36,334 nucleotides of DNA from Pseudomonadota bacterium (GTDB taxonomy: Bacteria > Pseudomonadota > Alphaproteobacteria > Rhizobiales > Hyphomicrobiaceae): NCBI GenBank assembly GCA_963205015.1, contig CAUJKI010000540.1, forward strand, positions 1 to 36,334, written 5' to 3'. The notes below the pieces were generated by a model. That model was not told the DNA's origin and did no database searches. It saw nothing but the letters and a program-made list of their open reading frames with translations. The number at the start of each line of letters is the position of its first letter. The first letter of the stretch is position 1. A program made the translations under genes and the position numbers. Of the stretch, positions 15,848 to 23,129 are shown piece after piece.

Positions 15848-16072
15848 ATGCAGGGCGAAATCACGAAATATCGCGACGATCTCGGGTTCGGCGTCATCAC
15901 GACCGATGACGGGCGCCGCTATCGCTTCGCCAGGAAGCAGGTCATCAGCGCCTCGGCGGACCTTGTCGGGCAGGAAGTCGATTTCCTCATTTCGGGGAAC
16001 CAGCCGGCGGAGATCATCGTCCTATCGGGATCGGCGTGGACAGCCTTTGGCGGCATTCCCGGAACGGCATGA
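15848..16072 (+). CDS. Small cold-shock-like (OB-fold) protein
   Basis: 74 aa: MQGEITKYRDDLGFGVITTDDGRRYRF, then VGQEVDFLISG. The pattern G-x-I-x-K-Y-x-x-x-L-G-F-G-V-I followed by V-G-x-E-V-x-F resembles the first strands of a cold-shock domain (GxVKWFNxxKGFGFI ... VxFxV), although the aromatic RNP1 residues are only partly kept. A nucleic-acid-binding role is inferred, not shown. ATG at 15848 has AAGGAGAG 6 bp upstream. Site b upstream and a terminator at 16104-16141 make it a single-gene unit of the local regulon. Confidence 0.82.
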   Translation: MQGEITKYRDDLGFGVITTDDGRRYRFARKQVISASADLVGQEVDFLISGNQPAEIIVLSGSAWTAFGGIPGTA

Positions 16073-16103
16073 AAACGACGCAAGATGCGCAAGAGACCAA
16101 GTC

Positions 16104-16141
16104 GAGCCCTTCGGACCTCTGGCCGGAGGGCTCATTGTTTT
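16104..16141 (+). terminator. Rho-independent terminator after the cold-shock-like gene
   Basis: An 11-bp stem (GAGCCCTTCGG at 16104-16114 with CCGGAGGGCTC at 16123-16133, one G-U pair) is followed by ATTGTTTT. Confidence 0.72.
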
Positions 16142-16255
16142 GGGCGAGCCCTGCTTCTTCCCCGCGGTCCGACGTCGTGATGGACGTGCATGAGGCCGCA
16201 GGCAGGGTGCGCCGCGGCCTCCGAATATTCGCGACCAAATTCGGTGCTGTGCCCG

Positions 16256-16453
16256 TCAGCGCGCGTGAACGCGCAGGATAGGGGCGCGCAACCAGAGGAG
16301 GTTCGGGCAGAGCGTCTGCGTGCACTGGCGCGTGGCGGAAGCGCCATCTTCCGCTGGCGTGGTGGGAGATGCGGTGGCCCAGCTTCCGACGAAGGTGCCG
16401 ATCATGACGGCGGCGAGCATGGCCAGACTACGAGGTTTCATCAGCGTGTGCAT
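16256..16453 (-). CDS. Small secreted protein of unknown function
   Basis: 65 aa. A clear signal peptide: basic start (MHTLMKPRS), hydrophobic core LAMLAAVMIGTFVGSW and an ATA/S cleavage site near residue 28. The mature part of about 37 aa has two cysteines (C44, C49; C-x4-C) and an arginine-rich end. I do not recognise a family. Support for expression: a perfect copy of the Crp-like operator (site c) lies 59 bp upstream, the same distance as for two other genes of the cluster, and no other gene could use that site. A GGAG lies about 9 bp before ATG 16453. The frame continues upstream, but without a ribosome site. Confidence 0.55.
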   Translation of the reverse strand: MHTLMKPRSLAMLAAVMIGTFVGSWATASPTTPAEDGASATRQCTQTLCPNLLWLRAPILRVHAR

Positions 16454-16512
16454 GGCAGCGGCTCCACATCGACGAGTGTGCCGCAAGTGTGCCAGTCGCA
16501 CCTGATGTAAAG

Positions 16513-16530
16513 CTGTTCCGTCCGGAACAG
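16513..16530. promoter_or_regulatory. Crp-like palindromic operator, site c
   Basis: CTGTTCCGTCCGGAACAG, perfectly symmetric except for the two central bases. It ends 59 bp before the small secreted protein on the minus strand. It also lies 14 bp beyond the stop of the adenylate cyclase gene, which it cannot activate from there. Confidence 0.75.
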
Positions 16531-16543
16531 TGGGCTGGCGGGG

Positions 16544-17887
16544 CTAAAGTGTCGAGCGCGCCACCGGACCTGCCAGGGTGCCCTCTTGCGGCACCAGTAG
16601 CGGTTCGCTCGTGGTGACAGTACCGCCGCGGTGCTCAGGGCGCCGTCCTTTCAGGAACCAGGTGTGCACTGCGCCATATCCCTTGATGTCGATGCTGCCG
16701 TTCGGCTCGAGCCGGTAGCCATCGCCGAGGCGGATCTGCGTCAGTTCGGATACGAGGATGGCATGGGGTTGGCTCAGGTTCTCGAGGCGCGAGGCGAGGT
16801 TCACCGTATCGCCCCACACATCGTAGATCAGACGCTTCGCCCCGATCACGCCGGCCAGCACGGGCCCGCTGGCTATGCCGATGCGAAGCGCGATGTCGAC
16901 GTCGTGCTCCTTTGATATGCGCTGAGCAGCATCGAGCATACCGAGTGCCATGCCGGCAATTCGATCCGCATGATCTGCAGCAGGCACCGGCAAGCCGGCC
17001 GCAGCCATATAGGCGTCGCCGATGGTCTTGATCTTCTCCACGCCGCAGCGCTCGGCCAGCTCATCGAAGGCGCGCACGATCGTGTTGAGAAGCGCAACTG
17101 TTCGCGCGGGGCCAAGCTCTTTGGCGAGCGCAACGAAGCCCTTGATGTCGGCAAAGAGGACGGACGCCTCGTCGAACTCGTTGGCAATGGTCGTGTCGGG
17201 CGCCTCTTTCAGTTTGCCGACGATAGTGTCCGGCAGGATATTGTGCAGGAGCGCGTCCGTTTCGGCTTCGGCCTGCTCGACGAGGCGGAACGCATAGTAG
17301 AGCACGATCGAGATGACACAGAATGTGGTGGCCACGGCGGTGACGTGAAGCGACGCGATGTCGGCGGCGGAGATGACCAGCCCTTGGGCACTCTCGAGAA
17401 AGAACAGCCAGGCCATCAGATACAGGGTGATCGCGACGGCGATGGCGACGACGATGAGCTTCAGCCGTTCGACGCCCAGGATGACGAAGAAGGCCGCGGG
17501 GGCAGCGAAGTACTGCATATGGATGCCCGTTTCGCGCCCGACGTAGGAGGTCAGGACGAAGATGCCGACGAGCTCCGAGATCAGGATCGCCATGGGGCCG
17601 ACCAGCTCGCCATAGCGATGCAGGAAAGGAATCGACAGGGCAACCATGGCCATCAGGAAATTGATGATGATGACCGGCTTCCAGGATTGGTAATCCAGGA
17701 ACATCTGCTGGAAGGCATAGACGAGGGTGAAGAGCGCGATCACGTACGCCGTGACATTCATGATCTTGAGGCGGCGTCTCACGCGGGGAGGATAGCCCTC
17801 GGTGCCATACGCAGACAGCCGCGAGAGTGAGCTGGCGAGCTTGCGTAGGACCGGGTTATCCAAAAGTGGGATGCGAGACCGCCCCAT
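16544..17887 (-). CDS. Membrane-bound class III adenylate cyclase
   Basis: 447 aa. The N-terminal half has about six membrane helices (about 43-200), and the C-terminal half is a class III cyclase homology domain. Metal-binding Asp residues are D247 (LFADIKGF) and D291 (TIGDAYM). The transition-state pair is N363 and R367 (TVNLASR). The adenine-specifying residues are those of adenylate, not guanylate, cyclases: K287 in KTIGD and D356 in YDVWGD. The predicted reaction is ATP to cAMP at the cytoplasmic face, with the membrane domain as a possible sensor. ATG at 17887 has GGAG 9 bp upstream; a TTG at 17941 is a weaker alternative. It is divergent from the Crp-like gene, with only 166 bp between, suggesting a signal-and-receptor pair. 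Confidence 0.92.
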   Translation of the reverse strand: MGRSRIPLLDNPVLRKLASSLSRLSAYGTEGYPPRVRRRLKIMNVTAYVIALFTLVYAFQQMFLDYQSWKPVIIINFLMAMVALSIPFLHRYGELVGPMAILISELVGIFVLTSYVGRETGIHMQYFAAPAAFFVILGVERLKLIVVAIAVAITLYLMAWLFFLESAQGLVISAADIASLHVTAVATTFCVISIVLYYAFRLVEQAEAETDALLHNILPDTIVGKLKEAPDTTIANEFDEASVLFADIKGFVALAKELGPARTVALLNTIVRAFDELAERCGVEKIKTIGDAYMAAAGLPVPAADHADRIAGMALGMLDAAQRISKEHDVDIALRIGIASGPVLAGVIGAKRLIYDVWGDTVNLASRLENLSQPHAILVSELTQIRLGDGYRLEPNGSIDIKGYGAVHTWFLKGRRPEHRGGTVTTSEPLLVPQEGTLAGPVARSTL

Positions 17888-18053
17888 CCTGCGTCTCCAA
17901 TTCGGGTGGGACAATATCCGGCGAACGACCCGCCATCTCAACCCTGTTCAGATGGCTTGGTTCATGCGTCCGACATGATAGGATGCGCCGCTTCCCGCCC
18001 GCCTTTTAGCCCGATGGCACGTTGCGGGCCATAGACTCCTCGGATGTGGCCGC

Positions 18054-18755
18054 ATGGATCACAAGACAATTGCCCTACTGCTGGCGCAGACGGATCTTTT
18101 CCGCGATCTCGATGATGGCGACCGGCTGGCCGTCGTCGGCCGCATGCGGCGCGTTCAATTCGAAACGAACCAGATGATCTTCTCGCGCGGAGACCCCGGC
18201 CGGGAGATTTATCTTGTGCTCGATGGGCGCATTCGCCTGTCGGTGCTGTCGGCCGAGGGACGGGAGCTGTCGTTCGCGCACGCCGGGCCAGGCCAGCTCT
18301 TTGGCGAGATCGCGACGCTCGACGGCGGTGAGCGGACCGCGGGTGCGACGGCGATCGGTCCTGTCAGCGCCATGAGCCTTCCCCAGAAGGCACTCATCGA
18401 GTTGATCGAGAACCACCCCAAGGTGGCCAAGGCGGCCATCCGTTTCCTCTGCCAGCGTCTCAGGGATACGGACCATAAGCTCGAGGCCATCGCGCTGCAT
18501 CGCATCGAGGTACGCCTCGCGCGGCTCATGCTTTCCGCGATCAAGCTGCAGGGCGCGGTGCCGAAGAACGGCGAAGTCAGGCTCGATCTCGGGCTTTCGC
18601 AGAGTGAGGTGGGGCTCCTGATCGGCGCGAGCCGGCCGAAGGTCAATCTGGCGCTCACGGCACTCGAGGACATGGGCGCGATCACGAGATCGGGCGCCGC
18701 CTACGTCTGCGACATCGAGGTCCTCGGCTCCGTGGCGGATATGGATACGGCCTGA
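18054..18755 (+). CDS. Crp/Fnr-family transcriptional regulator
   Basis: 233 aa. The N-terminal cyclic-nucleotide-binding barrel (about 12-125) has the phosphate-binding cassette F-GEIA-TLDGGERTAGA: E85 for ribose, R94-T95-A96 for phosphate. The long C-helix has T139 where E. coli CRP has T127, which contacts adenine; the next residue is Asp rather than Ser. No FNR cysteine cluster is present. The winged HTH (about 181-205) has recognition helix ASRPKVNLAL: R194 corresponds to CRP R180, but E181 and R185 are replaced by P195 and L199. cAMP binding is therefore plausible, with altered DNA specificity. Likely target: the six TGTTC-N6-GAACA sites around it. No such site lies before its own gene. 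Confidence 0.94.
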   Translation: MDHKTIALLLAQTDLFRDLDDGDRLAVVGRMRRVQFETNQMIFSRGDPGREIYLVLDGRIRLSVLSAEGRELSFAHAGPGQLFGEIATLDGGERTAGATAIGPVSAMSLPQKALIELIENHPKVAKAAIRFLCQRLRDTDHKLEAIALHRIEVRLARLMLSAIKLQGAVPKNGEVRLDLGLSQSEVGLLIGASRPKVNLALTALEDMGAITRSGAAYVCDIEVLGSVADMDTA

Positions 18756-18867
18756 GAAACGCGCTCCTCATTATTGCCCGCGCATTTCCCCGCTTCCTCC
18801 AATGAATGCCTGAATTGATCGGATTTCTGCTTCTAGGCGGCTCTTTTCGGGCTTCCGCAGGCGTCGC

Positions 18868-18885
18868 TTGTTCCAGGCGGAACAG
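18868..18885. promoter_or_regulatory. Crp-like palindromic operator, site d (hydrolase gene)
   Basis: TTGTTCCAGGCGGAACAG. It ends 59 bp before the alpha/beta hydrolase start. TACGGT stands 20 bp downstream, in the position of a -10 element for a class II Crp promoter. There is no -35-like sequence. Confidence 0.72.
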
Positions 18886-18944
18886 CGCCTGAGCGGTCCG
18901 TTGCCTACGGTTCGAGCATCGTCACTCGAGCCGGGGTTGAGCAC

Positions 18945-19805
18945 ATGACCTTCGAGAACCAGGGCTACTATGTCGCCGGCGGCCGTACCGGTGTGCTGCT
19001 GATGCACGGCCTGTGCGGCACGCCGACCGAGATGCGCTTCGTGGCAAACGGCCTGGCGCGGACGGGATGCACCGTCTACTGCCCCATGCTTGCAGGCCAT
19101 GGCGGCACGGAAGCGGACATCAAGTCCACCACCTGGCAGGACTGGTACGGGAGCGCGGAGCGAGCCCTCGACCGCCTGTGCAAGGAGTGCGACACCGTCA
19201 TCGTCGGCGGCCTTTCCACGGGCGCCGTGCTCGCCCTGCTGCTCGCCGCGCGCCGCCCCGCCGATGTGCAGGGCACGGCCCTGCTGGCGCCGACGCTCTG
19301 GCTCAACGGCTGGCTCATTCCCTGGTATGCGCGGCTTTTCCGCCTCGTTTTCAGCACGCGCGTTGCCAACCTGATCGGCTTTCCCGATCTCCATCCGCAC
19401 GGCATCAAGGACGAGCGCATCCGCGAGTTCATTCGCAATGCGCTCTTCAGCGGCGATGGCTCCGTGGCCGGCCTGCCGTCCACGCCGGGCGGCGCAGTCC
19501 TGGAGCACCGGCGTCTGGTCCAGGCCACGTGCGCCGAGCTCGGCCGTATCGAGCAGCCGACCCTGATCATTCACCCGCGCGAGGACGACTACGCCGACCT
19601 CGACAACGCCTGGTACCTCCAGCGCCGACTCAAGGGCTTGGTCGACATGGTGGTGCTCGATGACAGCTATCACATCGTCACGGTCGATCGTCAGCGCCAC
19701 GTGGTCGTCGAGCGGATTGCCGCGTTCGTGGGGGCCGTTGCGGCCCGCTTGAGCGGCAAGGCGGGCTCCGCCCGCAACGGCGCGACGGCACGTGCAGCGG
19801 CCTGA
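18945..19805 (+). CDS. Alpha/beta hydrolase, Est30-like carboxylesterase / acylglycerol lipase type
   Basis: 286 aa, cytoplasmic (no signal peptide). The oxyanion-hole segment VLLMHGLCGTPTEM (17-30), nucleophile elbow GGLSTG with S91, acid D215 (HPREDDYADLDNA) and H243 (DDSYHIVTVDR) form a complete catalytic triad. The pattern matches bacterial carboxylesterases and monoacylglycerol lipases that cleave short acyl esters. The C-terminal 25 residues are Ala-rich and variable. It is preceded by site d and followed 100 bp later by the next regulon gene. In context it may modify or recycle the acyl compound handled by the exporter, which is inference only. Confidence 0.88.
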   Translation: MTFENQGYYVAGGRTGVLLMHGLCGTPTEMRFVANGLARTGCTVYCPMLAGHGGTEADIKSTTWQDWYGSAERALDRLCKECDTVIVGGLSTGAVLALLLAARRPADVQGTALLAPTLWLNGWLIPWYARLFRLVFSTRVANLIGFPDLHPHGIKDERIREFIRNALFSGDGSVAGLPSTPGGAVLEHRRLVQATCAELGRIEQPTLIIHPREDDYADLDNAWYLQRRLKGLVDMVVLDDSYHIVTVDRQRHVVVERIAAFVGAVAARLSGKAGSARNGATARAAA

Positions 19806-19830
19806 TCGGCGGATGCGAAAAACTTCGCGC

Positions 19831-19848
19831 CTGTACCCCGCGGAACAG
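19831..19848. promoter_or_regulatory. Crp-like palindromic operator, site e (exported protein / exporter operon)
   Basis: CTGTACCCCGCGGAACAG. It ends 57 bp before the start of the 215-aa exported protein. CACAAT (4 of 6 to TATAAT) lies 20 bp downstream. It probably drives the operon 19906-22568, as there is no other site before the permease or ATPase. Confidence 0.68.
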
Positions 19849-19905
19849 CGCCCCCGCCGCACCTCCCACACAATGCTTACACCTCGAACACGAAAGGAAC
19901 GCCCA

Positions 19906-20553
19906 ATGACCAAGCTTCCCATCGCCCTCGCCACCCTGGCCATTGCTGCTGCTTCGTCCATCACGCTCACCACCGAAGCCGATGCTCGCGGAGGACATCG
20001 CGGACACTTCCGCTTCCATCACATCCACGTCGGTCCCCCCATCTATCGTTATGAGGAGCCGGAGCGCGTCTATCGCAAGCCGAAGGTCGTGAAGCCGGTT
20101 GCGGCTCCCGCCCCCGCTCCCGTCGTCAAGTTCGCGGATGGCGAAGGACGCATGTTCGATCGTGCCAGCAAGACGTGGTTCGACGGCGCCGGCGTCTGCT
20201 GGAAGGGCGAGAAGACGTTCGCTTACCGCAGCGGTTCCTGGTTCTACGGCGATGCGCGCTGGGTGCAGACGAGCACCGGTTGGGGCGTCTCCTCGGGTGA
20301 TCTCCCCGAGCAGGTCGACTGCAGCGCGGTCAAGGCGTTCGTCGGCAAGATCAAGGCGGTGAGCACCGCTGCGGAAGAATCCGCGAACGTGGAGCCAAAG
20401 CCCTCCGCAGCCAAGCAGGCGTCGCCGGTCCGCACCGTTGACCCGGCGCCCGCCATCGTCGCGCCGAAGGCGCCTGAAGCCACGGCCAACGCGAGCGACT
20501 GCAAGAAGTATCTCCCGAGCCTCGGAGAGACCGTCTCCGTTCCCTGCACCTAG
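19906..20553 (+). CDS. Exported protein of unknown function
   Basis: 215 aa. Signal peptide: MTKLPIALATLAIAAASSITLTT with a probable ADA cleavage site near residue 27. The mature N-terminus is His-rich (GGHRGHFRFHHIHVGPP), followed by a Pro/Ala/Lys linker (about 50-70). A compact central region (about 72-135) is rich in Trp and Tyr: TWFDGAGVCWKGEKTF, GSWFYGDARWVQT. An Ala/Pro/Lys-rich tail ends with SDCKKYLPSLGETVSVPCT. Four cysteines could form two disulfides in the periplasm. No family recognised. GAAAGGA precedes ATG 19906, and site e lies upstream. It is the first gene of the probable exporter operon. Confidence 0.85.
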   Translation: MTKLPIALATLAIAAASSITLTTEADARGGHRGHFRFHHIHVGPPIYRYEEPERVYRKPKVVKPVAAPAPAPVVKFADGEGRMFDRASKTWFDGAGVCWKGEKTFAYRSGSWFYGDARWVQTSTGWGVSSGDLPEQVDCSAVKAFVGKIKAVSTAAEESANVEPKPSAAKQASPVRTVDPAPAIVAPKAPEATANASDCKKYLPSLGETVSVPCT

Positions 20554-20603
20554 TAGGCGGCTTGCCCGCTCGAAGGCCCAACGACACGCCTGGGAGACCT
20601 ACG

Positions 20604-21812
20604 ATGCATACGACGGCTGAAGCCACTTCCATCGCCATGCCGGGCCGACCGATGCCGGCCCGCAAGGGGGCGATGCGCCTCCCGATGGTCCCGAAGCTCG
20701 CCTATCGCAATCTCTTTCATGACCGCCTCGGGCTGATTGTGACGGTGGTCGGCATCGTCTTCTCGGTCGTCCTGGTGGCGGTCCAGTTCGGGCTGTACCT
20801 CGGCTCGGAGAACCGCATCGCCGCCATGTTCGATCATGCCGAAGGCGATCTCTGGGTCGTGCCGCTCGGCACGAAGAGCTTCGACGATCCCGCCATGCTC
20901 TCCGGACGCGAGCGCCACAATATCCTCTCAATGCGTGGCGTCGCGAACGTGCAGGAGCTGGCCGTCGGCTTCGTCAACTGGCGCAAACCGAAGGGAGGCT
21001 CGACAGCGGCGCTGCTGGTCGGCTCGGAGATCAGGCAAGGCTCGGCATTGCCGTGGAGCGTGATCGAAGGCAGCGCCAACGCGCTCGCCGCGCCGTCGGC
21101 CGTCGCTGTCGATAGCACGTATTTCCAGGAGCTCGGCATCGCGCGCATGGGCGATCGCGCCGAGATCAATAATATGGACGTCACCGTGCAAGCCGTGACC
21201 AAGGGCATCCGCTCGTTCACGACGCTGCCGTATGTCTTCACCACTCTTTCGACCGCGCGCACGCTGCTCGGCGCATCTGCAGACCAGTCGTCCTACACGC
21301 TCGTCTCGGTTGCGCCAGGCACCTCGGTCGAGGATCTCCGTGCCGCGCTTACGAAGCGCCTGCCGGATACCGAGATCCTGACGCACGCCGAGTTCCGCAA
21401 GCGCAGCCTCGACTACTGGCTGTTCGAGACGGGGGCGGGTGCGGCGCTGATCGCAGGCGCACTGCTCGGTATCATCGTCGGCATGGTGATCGTTGCGCAG
21501 ACGCTCTACGCGAGCACGAAGGATCACCTCAATGAATTCGCGACGCTGCGCGCGCTCGGGGCCTCGGCGAGCTACATCAACAAGGTCATTCTGATCCAGG
21601 CCATTCTCAGTGCAGTGATCGGCTACGTCCTCGGCATGGTTCTGAACCTCATTGTCATCTGGGCCGTGGAAGACTCGACGCTCCTGATCGTCATGACACC
21701 GCGTCTGGCGCTCATGCTGCTCGCCCTGACGGTCGGCATGTGTGTGCTCGCGGCCCTCTGCGCCATCTTCAAAGTCATCCGCATCGATCCGGCCGTGGTG
21801 TTCAGCCGCTGA
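20604..21812 (+). CDS. DevC-type ABC exporter permease (FtsX/MacB-like)
   Basis: 402 aa. Topology is that of DevC/MacB permeases: one N-terminal membrane helix (about 43-64, GLIVTVVGIVFSVVLVAVQFG), a large periplasmic domain (about 65-270, with GDLWVVPLGTKSFDDPAML and TFTTLPYVFTTL-like segments) and three C-terminal helices (AGALLGIIVGMVIVAQTLY; VILIQAILSAVIGYVLGMVLNLIVIW; LALMLLALTVGMCVLAALCAIF), ending RIDPAVVFSR. The phrase LAYRNLFHDRLGLIVTVVGI is typical of the DevC branch. ATG at 20604 is preceded by GGGAG. It is followed 24 bp later by the ATPase, and the adaptor is encoded at 14474-15595. Related systems export glycolipids, heterocyst lipids or macrolides; the cargo here is unknown. 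Confidence 0.9.
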   Translation: MHTTAEATSIAMPGRPMPARKGAMRLPMVPKLAYRNLFHDRLGLIVTVVGIVFSVVLVAVQFGLYLGSENRIAAMFDHAEGDLWVVPLGTKSFDDPAMLSGRERHNILSMRGVANVQELAVGFVNWRKPKGGSTAALLVGSEIRQGSALPWSVIEGSANALAAPSAVAVDSTYFQELGIARMGDRAEINNMDVTVQAVTKGIRSFTTLPYVFTTLSTARTLLGASADQSSYTLVSVAPGTSVEDLRAALTKRLPDTEILTHAEFRKRSLDYWLFETGAGAALIAGALLGIIVGMVIVAQTLYASTKDHLNEFATLRALGASASYINKVILIQAILSAVIGYVLGMVLNLIVIWAVEDSTLLIVMTPRLALMLLALTVGMCVLAALCAIFKVIRIDPAVVFSR

Positions 21813-21836
21813 CCGCCTTCACTTGGAGAGACGACC

Positions 21837-22568
21837 ATGACGAACTTCATGCTCGAAGCGCGCGACATCACGAAGGTCTACCGCTCGGAAGCCGGTGACA
21901 TCATGCCCCTCAAGGGCGTCAGCGTTGAGCTGGCCGCCGGCGAGCTCACCCTGCTCATGGGCCCGTCCGGCAGCGGCAAGACCACGCTGCTCTCCATCCT
22001 CGGCTGCATCCTCTCGCCGACGAGCGGCAGCCTTCAGATTGCTGGCCACGCGACGGCAGGTCTCAGTGCCGAGGGCATGGCCGGTCTCCGCCGCCGTCAT
22101 GTCGGGTTCGTGTTCCAGTCCTACAACCTCGTGCCGACGCTGACGGCGCTCGAGAACGTCATGCTCGCGCTCGACTTGAGGGGGGCTTCGCGGGCCGAAG
22201 CGCCGGATCTCGCCTGGGAAGCCCTGAGCGCTGTCAGGCTCTCGCATCGCGCGCATGTCATGCCGAGCAAGCTCTCCGGCGGCGAGAAGCAGCGCGTGTC
22301 GATCGCGCGCGCACTGGCCGGCGCGCCGTCAGTGATTCTCGCCGACGAGCCGACAGCGGCGCTCGACAGCGAGAATGGTCAGGCCGTCATGGCGCTGCTT
22401 GCCGAGGTGGCGCGGGACACGCGCCGCGCGGTCCTCGTCGTCACGCACGATCATCGCACGCTCAAGTACGGCGATCGTATGATCCGCATCGAGGATGGCC
22501 GCATCGCAAGCCGCGCCCGTCGCCGCAGTGCGACGGTTGCCGACGTCGAGCTCGCCCCTGCTGCGTAA
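21837..22568 (+). CDS. DevA/LolD-type ABC exporter ATPase
   Basis: 243 aa, a single nucleotide-binding domain. Walker A is GPSGSGKTT (about 42-50), Q-loop FVFQSYNLVPTLTA, signature LSGGEKQR, Walker B VILADEPTAALDS and H-loop VVTHDHR. The pattern belongs to the MacB/LolD/DevA exporter class, which pairs with FtsX-like permeases. It starts 24 bp after the permease with TTGGAGAG upstream, so co-translation as one transporter is expected. The Arg-rich tail (SRARRRSATVADVELAPAA) extends beyond the core domain. Confidence 0.95.
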   Translation: MTNFMLEARDITKVYRSEAGDIMPLKGVSVELAAGELTLLMGPSGSGKTTLLSILGCILSPTSGSLQIAGHATAGLSAEGMAGLRRRHVGFVFQSYNLVPTLTALENVMLALDLRGASRAEAPDLAWEALSAVRLSHRAHVMPSKLSGGEKQRVSIARALAGAPSVILADEPTAALDSENGQAVMALLAEVARDTRRAVLVVTHDHRTLKYGDRMIRIEDGRIASRARRRSATVADVELAPAA

Positions 22569-22579
22569 TTTTCGCGATC

Positions 22580-22597
22580 CTGTTTCCGGCGGAACAG
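22580..22597. promoter_or_regulatory. Crp-like palindromic operator, site f (DUF2147 gene)
   Basis: CTGTTTCCGGCGGAACAG. It ends 97 bp before the DUF2147 start. CATACT (4 of 6 to TATAAT) lies 20 bp downstream, as for a class II Crp promoter. Confidence 0.72.
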
Positions 22598-22694
22598 CGC
22601 CGCACTGCCCCAATCAACATACTGCCCCCTGCGCCGACCTGAAGAACGGGTCGGGCAACACCAGGACCCAACGGACAAGCCAAAGGAGAGTGTC

Positions 22695-23114
22695 ATGATC
22701 GTTTCCGTCAAGCGCATGGCCCGTGCTGCCGCCCTCTTCGCCGCGAGCATAGCCACGACGACGCCGTCTGCTGCCAACGAGGCGACCGGCCTCTGGTTCG
22801 ACCACACCGGCCGCGGCGCTGTCGAGATCACCAACTGCGGCGACGCACTTTGCGGCCGCATCATCTGGCTCAAGGACACAGCCAACAACAAGACCTGTGG
22901 CAAGCAGGTGATCGGCAACGTAAAGGCTGTTGGCGCCGGCAAATGGGACAAGGGTTGGATCTATGATCCGGAGGACGATGCGCGCTACAGCGTCGAGATC
23001 ACCCCTTTCGGGGGCGACCGGCTGAAGGTCATGGGCTATATGGGAAGCAAGATGCTCAGCGAAACCATGACGTGGCGGCGGGCGCCGGCCGATCTCAAGC
23101 GTTGCAATGCCTGA
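22695..23114 (+). CDS. DUF2147 periplasmic protein
   Basis: 139 aa. It has a signal peptide (MIVSVKRMARAAALFAASIATTTPSAA, cleavage near residue 27) and then the DUF2147 pattern: GLWFDHTGRGAVEITNCGDALCGRIIWLKD ... GKQVIGNVKAVGAGKWDKGWIYDPEDDARYSVEI ... LKVMGYMGSKMLSETMTWRR. This is a small all-beta, lipocalin-like fold in the periplasm; ligands are not established. Cys pairs (C48, C53) are typical. AAAGGAGAG lies 4 bp before ATG 22695. It is monocistronic between site f and a terminator. Confidence 0.9.
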   Translation: MIVSVKRMARAAALFAASIATTTPSAANEATGLWFDHTGRGAVEITNCGDALCGRIIWLKDTANNKTCGKQVIGNVKAVGAGKWDKGWIYDPEDDARYSVEITPFGGDRLKVMGYMGSKMLSETMTWRRAPADLKRCNA

Positions 23115-23129
23115 TTCGAAGCCATTGGC

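Noticed and set aside
17943-17960. CTGTTCAGATGGCTTGGT near the cyclase/Crp promoters as a seventh operator
   Set aside because: Only the left half-site fits; the right half lacks GAACA, so autoregulation is not supported.
18771-19973. A 400-codon open frame on the minus strand
   Set aside because: Shadow of the alpha/beta hydrolase, which has a complete catalytic triad. No motif in the antisense frame.
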